From Dyella telluris (GTDB taxonomy: Bacteria; Pseudomonadota; Gammaproteobacteria; Xanthomonadales; Rhodanobacteraceae), in assembly GCF_014297575.1 (NCBI RefSeq), contig NZ_CP060412.1:4712001-4776000 (forward strand): a stretch of DNA of 64,000 nt, written 5' to 3'. The notes beneath the pieces were generated by a model. It was not told where the DNA came from, searched no databases, and saw nothing but the letters and a program-made list of their open reading frames with translations. Positions 8,820 to 18,707 of the stretch are shown here, in pieces (positions within the stretch are counted from its first letter, which is position 1; each line of letters opens with the position of its first letter). Made by a program: the position numbers and the translations under genes.

Positions 8820-9392
8820 TCACTCGCCGCTTTCAGTCGACTGCGTATCACCATGCACACCCAGCGTGCGTACCTGCAGCTGCTTGCCATCCGGCGTGGC
8901 CTCGGAAACCTGCAGGGAGCCACCACTGGCCGCAGCACCCTTCGCCATCACGATGGGTGAACCCTGGCCATCCTCCAGTATGAACATGGTGCCGCCCTTG
9001 CCGTCGACCATCATGCCCATGCGGTCGCGGGGTACGCCCTTTTCCGAATGCTGCGCGTCCAGCCCCAACGCAACACTGCCATTGGCCATGGTGGCCAAGC
9101 CGCCACGCTCGATGCCGGTGGTGTCGTAAACGACCAGGCCAGCCACGCGGCTCTTGCGGTTGCCGCCCGGCGGATCCTCGCCAACCCGCACTCGCACCGT
9201 GCCCGTATCGTCCACGGCATAGATGCGATGGGCGCGTATCTCGCGTTGGGTGATGCCACCCACGCCATACCAGGCCAGAAACATGGCGACCACCAACACA
9301 AGCAAACCGACCATACCCCAGCGCGTGCGTCGCAATGAACGCTCAAGCTGGGTCAGACGCACGTCAACGGCTTCCGGCGATACGGAGGTCAT
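8820..9392 (-). CDS. membrane-anchored hypothetical protein
   Basis: A 190 aa protein: a short cytoplasmic helix (VDVRLTQLERSLRRTRW), one transmembrane helix (about residues 26-45, MVGLLVLVVAMFLAWYGVGG), then an extracytoplasmic beta-rich domain with repeated Gly-Asp turns (VDDTGTVRVRVGEDPPGG, VVYDTTGIERGGLATM). Start 9392 is favoured because AAAAGGA sits six bases before it; the ATG six bases upstream abuts that site. I do not recognise a functional family. Confidence 0.68.
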   Translation of the reverse strand: MTSVSPEAVDVRLTQLERSLRRTRWGMVGLLVLVVAMFLAWYGVGGITQREIRAHRIYAVDDTGTVRVRVGEDPPGGNRKSRVAGLVVYDTTGIERGGLATMANGSVALGLDAQHSEKGVPRDRMGMMVDGKGGTMFILEDGQGSPIVMAKGAAASGGSLQVSEATPDGKQLQVRTLGVHGDTQSTESGE

Positions 9393-9539
9393 GCGCATTC
9401 CTTTTCGGGGTTGGGTGCGACGGACGGTAGCACCCATTCAGTTGTCACGACAATCAAGTTATAGGGACTGCTGACCAGGTAGCCAGCTACGCTCGGGCAC
9501 ACCTCCCAATCGAACGCATCGACGACGGCAGTGACTGAA

Positions 9540-11282
9540 TCACCCCCTGGGCGGCGACGCCGGCCGGCACGGCAGGAATGCAAGGGAGCCACACGCAGGC
9601 TCCGGGCCTTTGACTTCCGCATCCGGCAACACCGGCACGACAATCCTCGACGGATAAGTCGGCGACGAGTACACGCTGTTGAATCCGGGCAGGCTCAGTG
9701 ACTGAAGCCCCCAGTCCGGCTGCGGGATCGCCGATGGCGAGCTCACCATTACCTGCAACTTATGACCTTTTCGAAGAACGGCACCGATGGGCGGGAGCGA
9801 AAGATCGAATTCGTAGACCTTGCCTGGAACCAGTGGCGCCGGCTTGTCGAAGTCTCGATAGACGAACTGCGGCGTGCTCTGCGCGCCGTCGATTTCACGC
9901 ATGGATGCACGGAGGAATCTTCGCTGGAGATACTGCACATCGCCATTGGGGTAGACGTCATGCAGCGACACGACAAAGTCGGTATCGGCGTTGTCGGATG
10001 ACGCGAACAGATGCACCTGGATGGCGCCGAGAATGGTGAGGTCTTTTGCGAGCGGCGCACTGGTCCATGCCAGGGTACCGGTGGGGTCTGGCGCAAGCGA
10101 GAACTGGGCGTTGCTACCGATCAGTTCCGTGCCTGGGCCAAAGACGTAGCGCCGTGGCTTGTCGTCACCCTGCTTGGCGGCGTCGTCACGGGTGAGCGAC
10201 CCGTCGCCGTTCAACTGGAATGTCTGTTCCTGCGCACCGGGAACTGGCCAGTCCGCGTAGTGCGTTTCCCAGGCAGCCACAGGCGGTACCTTGCCGCCCA
10301 GCTCCCAGTACACCGTCACCCTTGGCAGTTTTTCGGCCCCATTGTTCGCGCCCTTCACCCAGTGATCCATCCACTTGACCAGCATGCTCTGAAAGGCTGG
10401 TTGCATGTACGTCCAACCGTGGCCGCCGGGAGAGAGCGCCATCCACTTCGGCGCCTTGAGGCGCGCATACATCTGGGTAGCGCCATTCACCGACGTCTCG
10501 TGGTCCTGCCAGCTTTGCGAGATGAACGTGGGCACCTGCACCCGCTCCACATAGTCGGCAAGTGATCGCACTTTCCACCACGCGTCAAACCCGGCGTGGC
10601 TGCTGGTCTGCTCCACCAGGGTCGGTGCGGCGTGGGCTGCCATGTTGGCCCTGCACTCCTGGTCACCCCACGCCACCCGGGCCTGTGCACCGACCGCGGC
10701 AATTCCCGGCTGAAGCAGCAGGCTCCAGCGGGAAGCGAAGCCGACGTTGTAGATGCCACCCGGCCAGACAATGTCGTCGTACGTATTCATGGTGATCGCC
10801 GATGGCGATATGGCGCGCAGCGCCTTGGGGTGTTGCGCGGCGACCAGAAGCTGCGTGTGCCCGGGATACGAAACACCAATCATGCCGACCCGGCGATTGC
10901 TCCAGGGCTGGTGACTGATCCAGTCGATGATGTCGGCCCCATCAGGCCCTTCGTGCGGACCGAACAGGTCATGCTGCCCCTGCGAGCACCCGGTTCCCCG
11001 CACATTCGCTGTTACAACGGCGTAGCCCGCCTTCAGCCAGAGCTTGTCGGGTGCGCTGCCGCCACCCAGATACGGCTCGTACTGGAAAACCGTGGGGAAC
11101 GTGCCATGTGCTGCGGGAAGATAAACCACATAGGCAAGGCGGGTGCCGTCTTGCGTCGTCACGTAGCCGAACTGCCGCGGGTAGTCAGTTCCTGCAGGTG
11201 GAGCATCGGCTGCTGTAACGCATGCTCCGGCCATCAGCGAGAACAACAGAAGCATCCCTTTACCGCCAGCGTGTGCGCTCAT
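9540..11282 (-). CDS. exported CocE/NonD (S15-type) acyl hydrolase
   Basis: Secreted serine hydrolase of 580 aa. A signal peptide with GACV (possible lipobox) around residue 20 is followed by an X-Pro dipeptidyl-peptidase S15-like alpha/beta domain with nucleophile elbow GVSYPG and DVRGTG-like ANVRGTGCSQG, a cap region, and the C-terminal jelly-roll domain typical of CocE (SLPPIGAVLRKGHKLQVMVSS). Family members cleave esters or N-acyl dipeptides; substrate not predictable here. Start 11282 has AAGGAG at correct spacing. Monocistronic, 80 bases downstream of a VOC gene on the same strand. Confidence 0.85.
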   Translation of the reverse strand: MSAHAGGKGMLLLFSLMAGACVTAADAPPAGTDYPRQFGYVTTQDGTRLAYVVYLPAAHGTFPTVFQYEPYLGGGSAPDKLWLKAGYAVVTANVRGTGCSQGQHDLFGPHEGPDGADIIDWISHQPWSNRRVGMIGVSYPGHTQLLVAAQHPKALRAISPSAITMNTYDDIVWPGGIYNVGFASRWSLLLQPGIAAVGAQARVAWGDQECRANMAAHAAPTLVEQTSSHAGFDAWWKVRSLADYVERVQVPTFISQSWQDHETSVNGATQMYARLKAPKWMALSPGGHGWTYMQPAFQSMLVKWMDHWVKGANNGAEKLPRVTVYWELGGKVPPVAAWETHYADWPVPGAQEQTFQLNGDGSLTRDDAAKQGDDKPRRYVFGPGTELIGSNAQFSLAPDPTGTLAWTSAPLAKDLTILGAIQVHLFASSDNADTDFVVSLHDVYPNGDVQYLQRRFLRASMREIDGAQSTPQFVYRDFDKPAPLVPGKVYEFDLSLPPIGAVLRKGHKLQVMVSSPSAIPQPDWGLQSLSLPGFNSVYSSPTYPSRIVVPVLPDAEVKGPEPACGSLAFLPCRPASPPRG

Positions 11283-11362
11283 CCCGACTCCTTCCTGAAA
11301 TCGACTTCAACCCATGGGTTTGGACGGCCGTTCGAACCTGGCCCCGATGGCCTGCCTCTTGT

Positions 11363-11716
11363 CTAACGGAGGCGGGTTGGCCAACCCACCCTGACCAGCG
11401 TGTCGTCAGGCGCATTCACGGCGAACTCGTACATGCCCCACGGCGTGTCACTGGGGCCGGCATCGATCTCTTCGCGAAATGCGGCGGCAAGCTCATCGAC
11501 ATCCCTGCGGTAGAGGTAAAGCCCGAAGGGGTTACTTCCTGGCACGAGCCATCCTTGCACCGCCTGATTCAGATGAATGTGGGCGCCGTAACCATCGGCG
11601 AGCATTCGATAGTCGCCGGAGCTTCCTTGCTCACGCTTGAAGCCGAGCCGCATGAAGAACGCCTCGGTACGGTCAAGATCGTTGCACGGAAGGATCGCAA
11701 CCAGGTTCGATTCCAT
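11363..11716 (-). CDS. VOC-family (bleomycin-resistance/glyoxalase-like) protein
   Basis: A 117 aa single VOC module: beta-alpha-beta-beta-beta units MESNLVAILPCNDLDRTEAFFMRLGF and DVDELAAAFRE..YEFAVNAPDDTLVRVG. Resembles bleomycin-resistance-type binding proteins, which sequester rather than modify ligands; several metal-ligand positions seen in glyoxalase I are not obvious. Start 11716 is preceded by GGAGAG. Same strand as, and 100 bases downstream of, another VOC gene. Confidence 0.78.
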   Translation of the reverse strand: MESNLVAILPCNDLDRTEAFFMRLGFKREQGSSGDYRMLADGYGAHIHLNQAVQGWLVPGSNPFGLYLYRRDVDELAAAFREEIDAGPSDTPWGMYEFAVNAPDDTLVRVGWPTRLR

Positions 11717-11816
11717 ATCACCATCTCTCCTGCGGGCTTTTCTCACTCAAGAACGTGCATGTCAGCCGGATGCCGGGCCGCCCATGAAGTTCCATCCGGT
11801 ACGGTTGTCGGCAGGC

Positions 11817-12275
11817 CTAGTGCTTCGGTTGCCAGAGCTCGACCTTGTTTCCTTCGGGGTCGAGAATCCAGGTAAAGCGGCCGTTCGGATCGCTGTCGTC
11901 ACGCTTGAGTATCGTGACGCCTTTGGATTTCAACCGCGCAAGCAACGCATCCATGTCGTCCACGGCGTAGTCGATTATCAGTCCACTGGTGGATGGATCA
12001 AAGTACTTTGTCGTTGCCGGAAACGCGTTCCATGCCAGTGCGGGAGGATGATTCGGCGCGTCATAGCGAAGGGCCGCCCCTCCCCACACTTCCACCGGCA
12101 TGCCCAGCACATCGCGATACCACGCTGCGAGAGCCTTGGGGTCCTTCGCCTTGAAGAAGATGCCACCGACGCCGGTGATGTGCCCGGGCGGAGGCGTCGG
12201 CGCGGGCGCGGCAGTCGCCACGCCGGCCATCAAAAGCACACTCAGACACTGAAGAAAAAGCCATCGCCCGTTCAT
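11817..12275 (-). CDS. exported VOC/glyoxalase-fold protein
   Basis: A 152 aa VOC-fold protein with a clear Sec signal peptide (FLQCLSVLLMAGVATAA), unusual for this superfamily, which is mostly cytoplasmic. The mature part has VGGIFFKAKDPKALAAWYRDVLGM and the C-terminal GRFTWILDPEGNKVELWQP, where the final Glu matches the usual metal ligand of VOC enzymes. Start 12275 follows GGGAGGA by five bases. Likely periplasmic; ligand or substrate unknown. Confidence 0.78.
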   Translation of the reverse strand: MNGRWLFLQCLSVLLMAGVATAAPAPTPPPGHITGVGGIFFKAKDPKALAAWYRDVLGMPVEVWGGAALRYDAPNHPPALAWNAFPATTKYFDPSTSGLIIDYAVDDMDALLARLKSKGVTILKRDDSDPNGRFTWILDPEGNKVELWQPKH

Positions 12276-12623
12276 TCGAGTCCTCCCGCTTCGGGTCACG
12301 CCTGCTTGACCGCGACTGGTTATCTCAACGCATGGGGAGCGATCGTGCCGCCGTGAAATGGAGGCGGTCAATAGGCTGACGGAGAACGCGCTGCGATCAC
12401 GGACTGGTTCGCAGCCAGCGGGATGCGAAACAGTCGCTCTGTCGAAAGAACTTGCGTCAAGGCCGATACCGCGATCGGGGCGCGCCAGCGCAGACACGCG
12501 GCCGGTACTTCAACATCAGGGAGCAAGCCGTTGCGGCGTCGCTCCCCATCAATCCGGCGGAGGCTTACGAGGTGGCCTGGAAAAGATCCAGGCCACGCCC
12601 ATCCGCGTTACTGATCATTCCTT
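12276..12623. other. 348-base gap between VOC and GH31 genes
   Basis: Holds the promoter region of the exported VOC gene and the terminator hairpin of the GH31 gene. Plus-strand frames here run into the GH31 coding region antisense and show no ribosome site; I see no supportable gene. Confidence 0.5.
12572..12596 (-). terminator. hairpin downstream of the GH31 gene
   Basis: Perfect 9-bp stem GTGGCCTGG/CCAGGCCAC with a 7-base loop, 27 bases after the GH31 stop codon. No T-tract follows on the minus strand. Confidence 0.6.
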
Positions 12624-14990
12624 TTACTTGCCCACGACCTTGGCAAGCTCCTTCACCTTCTGGTTGAAGGTCGCGTCACCACCGGTGGCGCTCAGTACGC
12701 CCGAGGCCTGATTCCAATGCAGCTGGGTGGTACTGCCCTTGCCGGCCTCGTAGCCATAGGAGGTGCCATCGTCGTCATACAACGCAAAGTCGGCGCTCTT
12801 GCCCGGATAGACACGGATTTCCGTGATCGCCTGTTTCGTCGCGGTCGACTGGATATCCGAACCCATGGGCACGATGGAGCCGGCGCGAACGAAGACCGGA
12901 ATCTGGTCGATCGGCGCGGCCACCTTGACCCAGCGTCCGCCGCTCAGCTTTTCGTTGGTCCAGAAGTTGTACCAGTCGCTGCCGGCAGGCAGGTACACGT
13001 CCTTCTCCGTCTGGCCCTGCTCGGTAATCGGCGCCACCAGGAAGGCAGGGCCAAACATGTATTCGGTTCCGATATTGGCAACGTGGGCATCACCCGGGAA
13101 GTCCATCCACAGCGCACGCATGAAGGGAGCGCCGGTGTCGTAAGTCTTCTTGGCCTGGCTGTAGATGTACGGAATCAGGCGATAACGGAGCTTGTCGTAC
13201 TTCGCCATGATCGCCTCGGCCTGATGGCCGAACGCCCAGATTTCCGTGTGCTTGCGATCGCCGTGCAGGCGCAGCGTCGGCAGGAAGGTGCCGTATTCGA
13301 ACCAGCGCGTGAGCAGTTCCGGATAGTCGTTGTTCTGGCCCACCGTATCGCGTGCATCGGACGGATCGAGCAACGGTGCCTTGGTGGCGTTGGTGGTCTC
13401 CGGCAGATACTGCCAGCCGCCAATGTCGTTGCCCCAGTAGGCGATGCCGGAGGCGGTCATGTTGAGGCCGGTGGGAATCTGGCGCTGCAGCGCTTCCCAG
13501 GTCGGGTCGATATCCGATGACCAGAACAGCGCACCGGTGCGCTGCGAGCCCAGATAGGCCGCACGGGAAAGAATCAACACGCGCTGGTCCGGCTTCCATT
13601 GGCGCATGCCCTGCGCCACGCCCTCTACGTGCACCAGCGGAAACACGTTGTGATAGCGGTCGCCGGAACCGATGGAGAAAAAGTAGCCATCGGGCACCAG
13701 ATCCGGCTCGGTTTCGTCGAGCCACGGATAGTCGAAGCCATGCGAAAGGATATTGTCGCGCGCATGCTCCCAGAACCACTGGCGCGCTGCCGGGTTGGTG
13801 GAGTCAATCAGTGCGCCGGTACGATCGGAGCGGAACGGAAGGCCGTCCACCGTTTTTCCGTTCCTGTCCTTCAGGAAGTAGCCCTTGGTGTCGAGCTCGC
13901 TGAAGTAGCGGCCGGCGCGCTCGAAGCGCGGCCAGATCGAGATGATCGATTTCAGGCCCGCGTCATGAAGCTCCTTGTTCATGGCATCGGGGTTGGGAAA
14001 TTCCGCCGGATTGATATCCAGCTGACCCATGTGCGTCCAGTAGAACCAGTCGAGCACCATCACGTCGAGCGGATAGTTCTTTTCCCGATACGTGCGCGCC
14101 ACGCGCAGTATCTCGGCCTGGCTGTCGTAACGCGCCTTGGACTGGATCAGGCCGAAGGCCGCCTTGGGCGGAATTGGCGTCTTGCCGGTGACCCGGGCAT
14201 AAGCCGAATAAATTGCCTCGGGCGTATCACCGGTGACGACAAAGAAGCTGACGCGCTCACCCACTTTCGACGTGAAGCTGGTGTGGCCGCGGATGCCCGC
14301 GACAATACGCGTATCGGAGGGATTGTCCCAGATGATGCCGTACCCCTTGGACGACACCATGAACGGCACGCAGACCGTTTCGCCTGCCGGGGCGTCGTAC
14401 CAGTGCTGGCAGTCGATGGTGCGGCCGCGCAGGTCCAGCGGGCCAAGGCTCTCCTGATTCTGGCCCATGCCGTAGTAGTGCTCATCGGTCGGTGCGGCGA
14501 AGGTCGCGCCCACCTGATACGTGGGCTCGCCGGCCACTTCGTAGGGCGCCATCTGCCAGCCGGTCATGTTGACCACGCTGACGCCCTTGGCGTTCTTCAC
14601 CTGCAGGCTTACCGGCGCAAGGTCGGGCGCGAAGTAGTGCTCCATGGTGCCCGGCGTGTGCGGCGGCGGTGCGGCATCCACATGCAGGCTCAGCGCAGAA
14701 GAGGCGAACGTGTCGCCACTCTGATCGTGAGTTTCACGGAAGCCCGATGCATCGGCATGGTCAGCCAGGATCCCGTAACCGGGTGCTTTCTGTGCCTGCG
14801 CCTTGTCGGTGGCAATGGTGACGTGCACCACGTTCGGGCCATAGGCTTCCACGTTTACCCATGCACCGTGCCGGTCAAGCGTGGCAAGGGGCGCCGCATG
14901 CGCGGCACCAAATACGGTAGCCAGGGACAAGGACAGGCTGAGCAAGGCAAATTTGGAGGTCCGCACGATATTCCCGCTGCGTTGGCACAT
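12624..14990 (-). CDS. exported GH31 family glycoside hydrolase
   Basis: Alpha-glycosidase of family 31, 788 aa, with signal peptide (FALLSLSLSLATVFGAAHA). An N-terminal beta-sandwich, a (beta/alpha)8 barrel and C-terminal beta domains can be recognised. The catalytic nucleophile lies in YPWLDETEPD (about residue 423) and the acid/base Asp in WSSDIDPTW (about residue 493). Members hydrolyse alpha-glucosides or alpha-xylosides; DWFYWTHMGQLD is the barrel strand preceding the substrate pocket. The ATG at 14990 is preferred; a GTG at 14966 closer to the signal helix is an alternative. Alpha-xylosidase activity would fit the xylose genes elsewhere in the window, but that is inference. Confidence 0.87.
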   Translation of the reverse strand: MCQRSGNIVRTSKFALLSLSLSLATVFGAAHAAPLATLDRHGAWVNVEAYGPNVVHVTIATDKAQAQKAPGYGILADHADASGFRETHDQSGDTFASSALSLHVDAAPPPHTPGTMEHYFAPDLAPVSLQVKNAKGVSVVNMTGWQMAPYEVAGEPTYQVGATFAAPTDEHYYGMGQNQESLGPLDLRGRTIDCQHWYDAPAGETVCVPFMVSSKGYGIIWDNPSDTRIVAGIRGHTSFTSKVGERVSFFVVTGDTPEAIYSAYARVTGKTPIPPKAAFGLIQSKARYDSQAEILRVARTYREKNYPLDVMVLDWFYWTHMGQLDINPAEFPNPDAMNKELHDAGLKSIISIWPRFERAGRYFSELDTKGYFLKDRNGKTVDGLPFRSDRTGALIDSTNPAARQWFWEHARDNILSHGFDYPWLDETEPDLVPDGYFFSIGSGDRYHNVFPLVHVEGVAQGMRQWKPDQRVLILSRAAYLGSQRTGALFWSSDIDPTWEALQRQIPTGLNMTASGIAYWGNDIGGWQYLPETTNATKAPLLDPSDARDTVGQNNDYPELLTRWFEYGTFLPTLRLHGDRKHTEIWAFGHQAEAIMAKYDKLRYRLIPYIYSQAKKTYDTGAPFMRALWMDFPGDAHVANIGTEYMFGPAFLVAPITEQGQTEKDVYLPAGSDWYNFWTNEKLSGGRWVKVAAPIDQIPVFVRAGSIVPMGSDIQSTATKQAITEIRVYPGKSADFALYDDDGTSYGYEAGKGSTTQLHWNQASGVLSATGGDATFNQKVKELAKVVGK

Positions 14991-15162
14991 ACACCCGCGT
15001 CGCCTGGCGCGCGGTCGAATGTCCCGGTTTTTAGCATACAAAACCAACAGGGCCGCCGCCCTGCCCGGCTCGCCGGGCAAATTCGCTATACCCTCTGTGA
15101 GATTTAGCAAAAGCCCGGGCAACCCGGCGTGCCCCACCGGCTTGCTGCATCCTGCGCCTGCT

Positions 15163-15615
15163 TCAGTCCCGTGGCTTGACGCTGGAGGGCAGCACGATGA
15201 AGTCCTGCGTCCGCTCCAGCGACTCCATCGCTGCCAGCAATGCCGGAGGCGGAGCAATAAGCTTGCGCTCATTGAGATCCAGCCATCCGCCGGCACTCGT
15301 TACGCGCGCGCTCAACTTGCCATCGGGTCGGAATATTTCGTGTCGAAGCAGGAACCGGCTGCCGTCATCGGAATGTCCGGCGAGTGCATAGGTCACGGTG
15401 ATCTGCTGCTGCAGGCCGATCTCCTTGAAGTACTCAACCTCGTCCTTCATCACCACCGGTCCAAACCTCAGGCGCCGGAACTCTTCCATGGGAAAGCCGT
15501 GTTCCAGCAGGAACATCTGTCGCACATCGGCCGTCTTGTCCAGATAGGCCGTATTGCGCATGTGGGAGTTGAAGTCCATGTCAGCCCAGCCTGCATAGAG
15601 CGTCTTCGTGTACAT
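15163..15615 (-). CDS. hotdog-fold acyl-CoA thioesterase (4HBT-like)
   Basis: A 150 aa single hotdog domain. The N-terminus TLYAGWADMDFNSHMRNTAYLDK matches the 4-hydroxybenzoyl-CoA thioesterase active-site region, with Asp of WADMDFNSHM as the usual catalytic acid. It hydrolyses acyl-CoA thioesters in the cytosol, substrate unknown. Stand-alone gene, 173 bases upstream of the GH31 start on the same strand. Confidence 0.8.
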   Translation of the reverse strand: MYTKTLYAGWADMDFNSHMRNTAYLDKTADVRQMFLLEHGFPMEEFRRLRFGPVVMKDEVEYFKEIGLQQQITVTYALAGHSDDGSRFLLRHEIFRPDGKLSARVTSAGGWLDLNERKLIAPPPALLAAMESLERTQDFIVLPSSVKPRD

Positions 15616-15788
15616 GCACGTGCTCTCCCGGGTGTGGATTACCGACAGGAGATCCTACCGTCCGAAACGTGTGGTTCCGGCGAAGGGCCGCCCGCAGAGG
15701 GATGGCGACAAGCCGTCACCGTCAGCCTGCCGCATGGATGGGCACGCCAGTCCTTTACCGCCAGACAGCAAAAAGGGGCGGCACGCAC

Positions 15789-16439
15789 TCAACCCGTGGG
15801 TCGGGCGGTATTGAACGCCAGCTGGGCGGCGAAGGCCCGTTGATAGGCCGGGCGTGCTTCGCCGCGGGCGACGTACGCAGCCAGGCCGGGGAACTCATCA
15901 AGCATGCCCGAGGGCTTCAATCTGAGCAGGACTGACACCATCAACAGATCACCCGCGCTGAAGTCGCCATCCAGCCACTCGACACTACCAAGGCGAGCAG
16001 CAAGCTGTCTCAGCCGGTGACGGATACGGTCCACGACCAGTGGCATCCGGTCTTTTGACCACGGCCGGTCAGCTTCCACGAACTTCACGGTGACCAGATC
16101 GAGTATCGGAGGCTCCACCGTGTTGAGCGCGGCAAACATCCAGGTGATCGCCCGAGCTCTGGCGTTGGCTTCATCCGGCAAGAGACCCGCGTGGTGCGAG
16201 GCGATATGGAAAATGATCGCCCCTGATTCGAACAGCACCAGATCGCCTTCCTCGTAGGTGGGAATTTGCCCGAACGGATGGACAGCGAGATGCGCGGGCT
16301 CCTTCATGGCGGCGAACGACACGGGGCGAACTTCGTACGCAAGGCCGGCCTCTTCAAGCGCCCATCGGACGCGCGTATCGCGGGCCAGGCCCTTGCCGCC
16401 GTCCGGTGACCTTTCAAAGGCGGTGATGATGGGTGTCAT
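15789..16439 (-). CDS. glutathione S-transferase family protein
   Basis: A 216 aa GST: N-terminal thioredoxin-like domain with the cis-proline motif GQIPTYEEGDLVLFESGAI (Glu-Ser binds the gamma-glutamyl group), and an all-helical C-terminal domain containing the SAGDLLMV N-capping box. It conjugates or reduces electrophiles with glutathione in the cytoplasm. The exact class and substrate are not assignable. Start ATG 16439 opens the first beta strand directly. Confidence 0.85.
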   Translation of the reverse strand: MTPIITAFERSPDGGKGLARDTRVRWALEEAGLAYEVRPVSFAAMKEPAHLAVHPFGQIPTYEEGDLVLFESGAIIFHIASHHAGLLPDEANARARAITWMFAALNTVEPPILDLVTVKFVEADRPWSKDRMPLVVDRIRHRLRQLAARLGSVEWLDGDFSAGDLLMVSVLLRLKPSGMLDEFPGLAAYVARGEARPAYQRAFAAQLAFNTARPTG

Positions 16440-16612
16440 GGAGGTCTTCCGGTGGCGTCGATGGCGTAGCGTCGGTGACGGGAGGCGGAGCGCCCCGCCC
16501 TGTTTGTCAGAACGACGAACGGCACCCCGTCAAATCGACAACCCGGGCGCTGACCTCCCGGACCGGGCGACACTCACGCAGCTTTGCTTTTGAGGAGCGA
16601 TGGCGCACCGCC

Positions 16613-17134
16613 CTAGCGGGTGCGCGTGAAGTAATTCGTACGCAGGACTGGCTGGCCGTCCTTGCCCGGGTAAACCGCCGTCTCGACGAGTGTGTGGTCA
16701 TCCGGCATCACGGAATAGACCCGCGTTGAAACCAGGGTGCCCTCTTTCTGCAGGGCCAGCACCAGCACATTGGGCGCGGGCTGTTTCATGGCTCCCGTAT
16801 CCGCCTCGGGACTGTCCTTGATGACGAACACCGATCCGTCGAGTACCGCCGTACCAACGGAATGAACCTCTTCGCCGTTCGCATGGACAATATCGACGTG
16901 AAGCGTCAGCGCATGATCGCTCGCCCGGCTGAAGGAGAATCCGACGCTACGGGGACGCTGTCCCGCCGGCACGGGCATGCGCGAGGTGTCCAGCGACCAG
17001 TTGCCCAGAAGGCGAGAGCCTGCCGGACGTGGCACTCCCGAACCTGGCAAAGGAGTGGTGACATCCGCCAGCGTGGCTGCCGATGCCAATGCAAGAACGG
17101 ATACGCATATCAAGGCTCTAGGGAAAAGCTTCAT
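16613..17134 (-). CDS. exported hypothetical protein
   Basis: A 173 aa protein with a Sec signal peptide (LICVSVLALASAATLA). The mature part opens with a Pro/Gly-rich stretch and then a segment LGNWSLDTSRMPVPAGQRPRSV resembling the start of lipocalin-like small beta-barrels, continuing as beta strands to the C-terminus (TAVYPGKDGQPVLRTNYF). GGAAGGA precedes the ATG at 17134. No catalytic motif; periplasmic, function unknown. Confidence 0.7.
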   Translation of the reverse strand: MKLFPRALICVSVLALASAATLADVTTPLPGSGVPRPAGSRLLGNWSLDTSRMPVPAGQRPRSVGFSFSRASDHALTLHVDIVHANGEEVHSVGTAVLDGSVFVIKDSPEADTGAMKQPAPNVLVLALQKEGTLVSTRVYSVMPDDHTLVETAVYPGKDGQPVLRTNYFTRTR

Positions 17135-17420
17135 ATCCTGTCCTTCCATGCCAGGGTTGACGGGAACCGGGCAACGGGCAAGCGCCGAGGAGTATGTCTC
17201 GCGCTGCCCGCGAAGCCTGGCGCACAGGTGCCGCTTATTGAATATCCTCGCCCACTCCCCTCAACGAGTTCCCCATAACCGGCCGCATTTCCCCCGCACT
17301 TGCCTTCATGCCGAAGAAAAAGCGAAGCAACTAAAAATCCGCCTCTGCGGCTTGAAGCCTCTCTTCGCCTCCATGGCCATCAACTGACGATGACTGGCCA
17401 CGCGATGACGCCATGCTCGA

Positions 17421-18707
17421 TCAGATCGGGTCGTCGATGGACTTGGCGAGGCCGGTGAACAGCTTCGGGCCGGTCTCGGTCATGTGCCAGCAGTCTTCCA
17501 GGCGGATGCCGAACTCGCCGGGAATATAGAGGCCCGGCTCATCGGAAAAGCACATGCCGGCCGCCAGCGGCGTGGCGTCGCCATGCACGAGATACGGCGA
17601 CTCGTGGCCATCCAGGCCGATGCCATGACCGGTACGATGCGGCAGACCCGGCAGGTGGTAGCCAGGGCCCCAGCCTTCCTTTTCGTAGTAGGCACGCACG
17701 GCGTCATCGATGGTGCCTACCGGCGTGCCCAACTTGGCGGTAGCCAGCGCAATTTCCTGGCCGCGCTTCACGGTGTCCCACACCTTGCGCTGCTTCGCCG
17801 TCGGCGTGCCCAGTACCCAGGTACGCGAGATGTCCGACTGATAGCCGTGCACGGCGCAGCCCACGTCCATCAGGATTACCGAGCCCTCGTGCAGGGTCTC
17901 GGGCTTGTGCGAGCCATGCGGATACGCACTGGCCTCGTTGATCAGCACCAGCGCGAACTCCGGCGCGCCACCCAGCGCCACCGTGGCGGCGTTCATCATG
18001 TTGGCGATCTCGTCCGGGCGCATGCCGGCATGGACGTTGCCGTGCACGTAGCGCAAGGCCGCCAGGGTGACGTCGTTGGCGGTCTGCATCAACGCGAGTT
18101 CCGCCGGGGATTTGATCAGGCGCACCGCCTTGACCAAGGCATCACCGGAAACCACGGTATAAGCCCCGCCGCTGGCTTCGCGCACGCCATCGACAATGAA
18201 CAGTCGCGTGGTCGCTTCGAAGGCGATCGGGCCCGAGTTGACGCCGCGATCGCGAAGCCCGCCGACCAGTCGGGCAAACGGACTTTCATGCTCATTCCAT
18301 GTACGCACGTCGCCACCCACCGCCAGGGTTTCGCGGATGGACGGCTCTTCGAACGCCGGCGTCACCACCACGATGTCGCCATGGGCGGGAATCACCGCTG
18401 CCGTCGTTCGCTCCGAGCGATGCCATTGGATGCCGGTGAAGTAGTCCAGGCTCGAACCCGATTCCAGAATCAGGGCGCCGATCTTCTGCTCGACCATCAG
18501 CTTCTGCAGTCGGGCAATGCGCGCGAGGCGCTCCTCCACGGAAATCGGCTTGGCACCGGTGGTCATGGACGACAGCCCGGCCAGTCCCGTGGGCGCGGCC
18601 GGCGCACCGGCGGTGGCTGCCCATGCGGATCGACCGGTCAGCATGAAACCAGTGGACGCGGCAGCAGTAGCAGCTACTGCCCTCGTGAGAAAGTCGCGAC
18701 GACGCAT
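17421..18707 (-). CDS. exported Xaa-Pro aminopeptidase-like M24 peptidase
   Basis: Metallopeptidase of family M24, 428 aa, with a twin-arginine signal (MRRRDFLTRA). A creatinase-like N-terminal domain precedes the pita-bread fold. Metal ligands are visible in order: Asp in LMDVGCAVHGYQSDISRTW (two Asp), His in HRTGHGIGLDGHE, Glu in SDEPGLYIP and Glu in GIRLEDCW. Tat export suggests cofactor loading or folding in the cytoplasm before secretion. It should remove N-terminal residues ahead of proline or hydrolyse proline dipeptides in the periplasm. Confidence 0.86.
   Translation of the reverse strand: MRRRDFLTRAVAATAAASTGFMLTGRSAWAATAGAPAAPTGLAGLSSMTTGAKPISVEERLARIARLQKLMVEQKIGALILESGSSLDYFTGIQWHRSERTTAAVIPAHGDIVVVTPAFEEPSIRETLAVGGDVRTWNEHESPFARLVGGLRDRGVNSGPIAFEATTRLFIVDGVREASGGAYTVVSGDALVKAVRLIKSPAELALMQTANDVTLAALRYVHGNVHAGMRPDEIANMMNAATVALGGAPEFALVLINEASAYPHGSHKPETLHEGSVILMDVGCAVHGYQSDISRTWVLGTPTAKQRKVWDTVKRGQEIALATAKLGTPVGTIDDAVRAYYEKEGWGPGYHLPGLPHRTGHGIGLDGHESPYLVHGDATPLAAGMCFSDEPGLYIPGEFGIRLEDCWHMTETGPKLFTGLAKSIDDPI

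Noticed and set aside
12358..12711. Plus-strand open frame in the gap after the GH31 gene
   Set aside because: Ends antisense within GH31 and has no ribosome site; composition looks like high-GC chance frame.
13599..15107. 500-codon plus-strand frame opposite GH31
   Set aside because: Shadow frame of a high-GC gene; product is Arg/His-rich and matches nothing.
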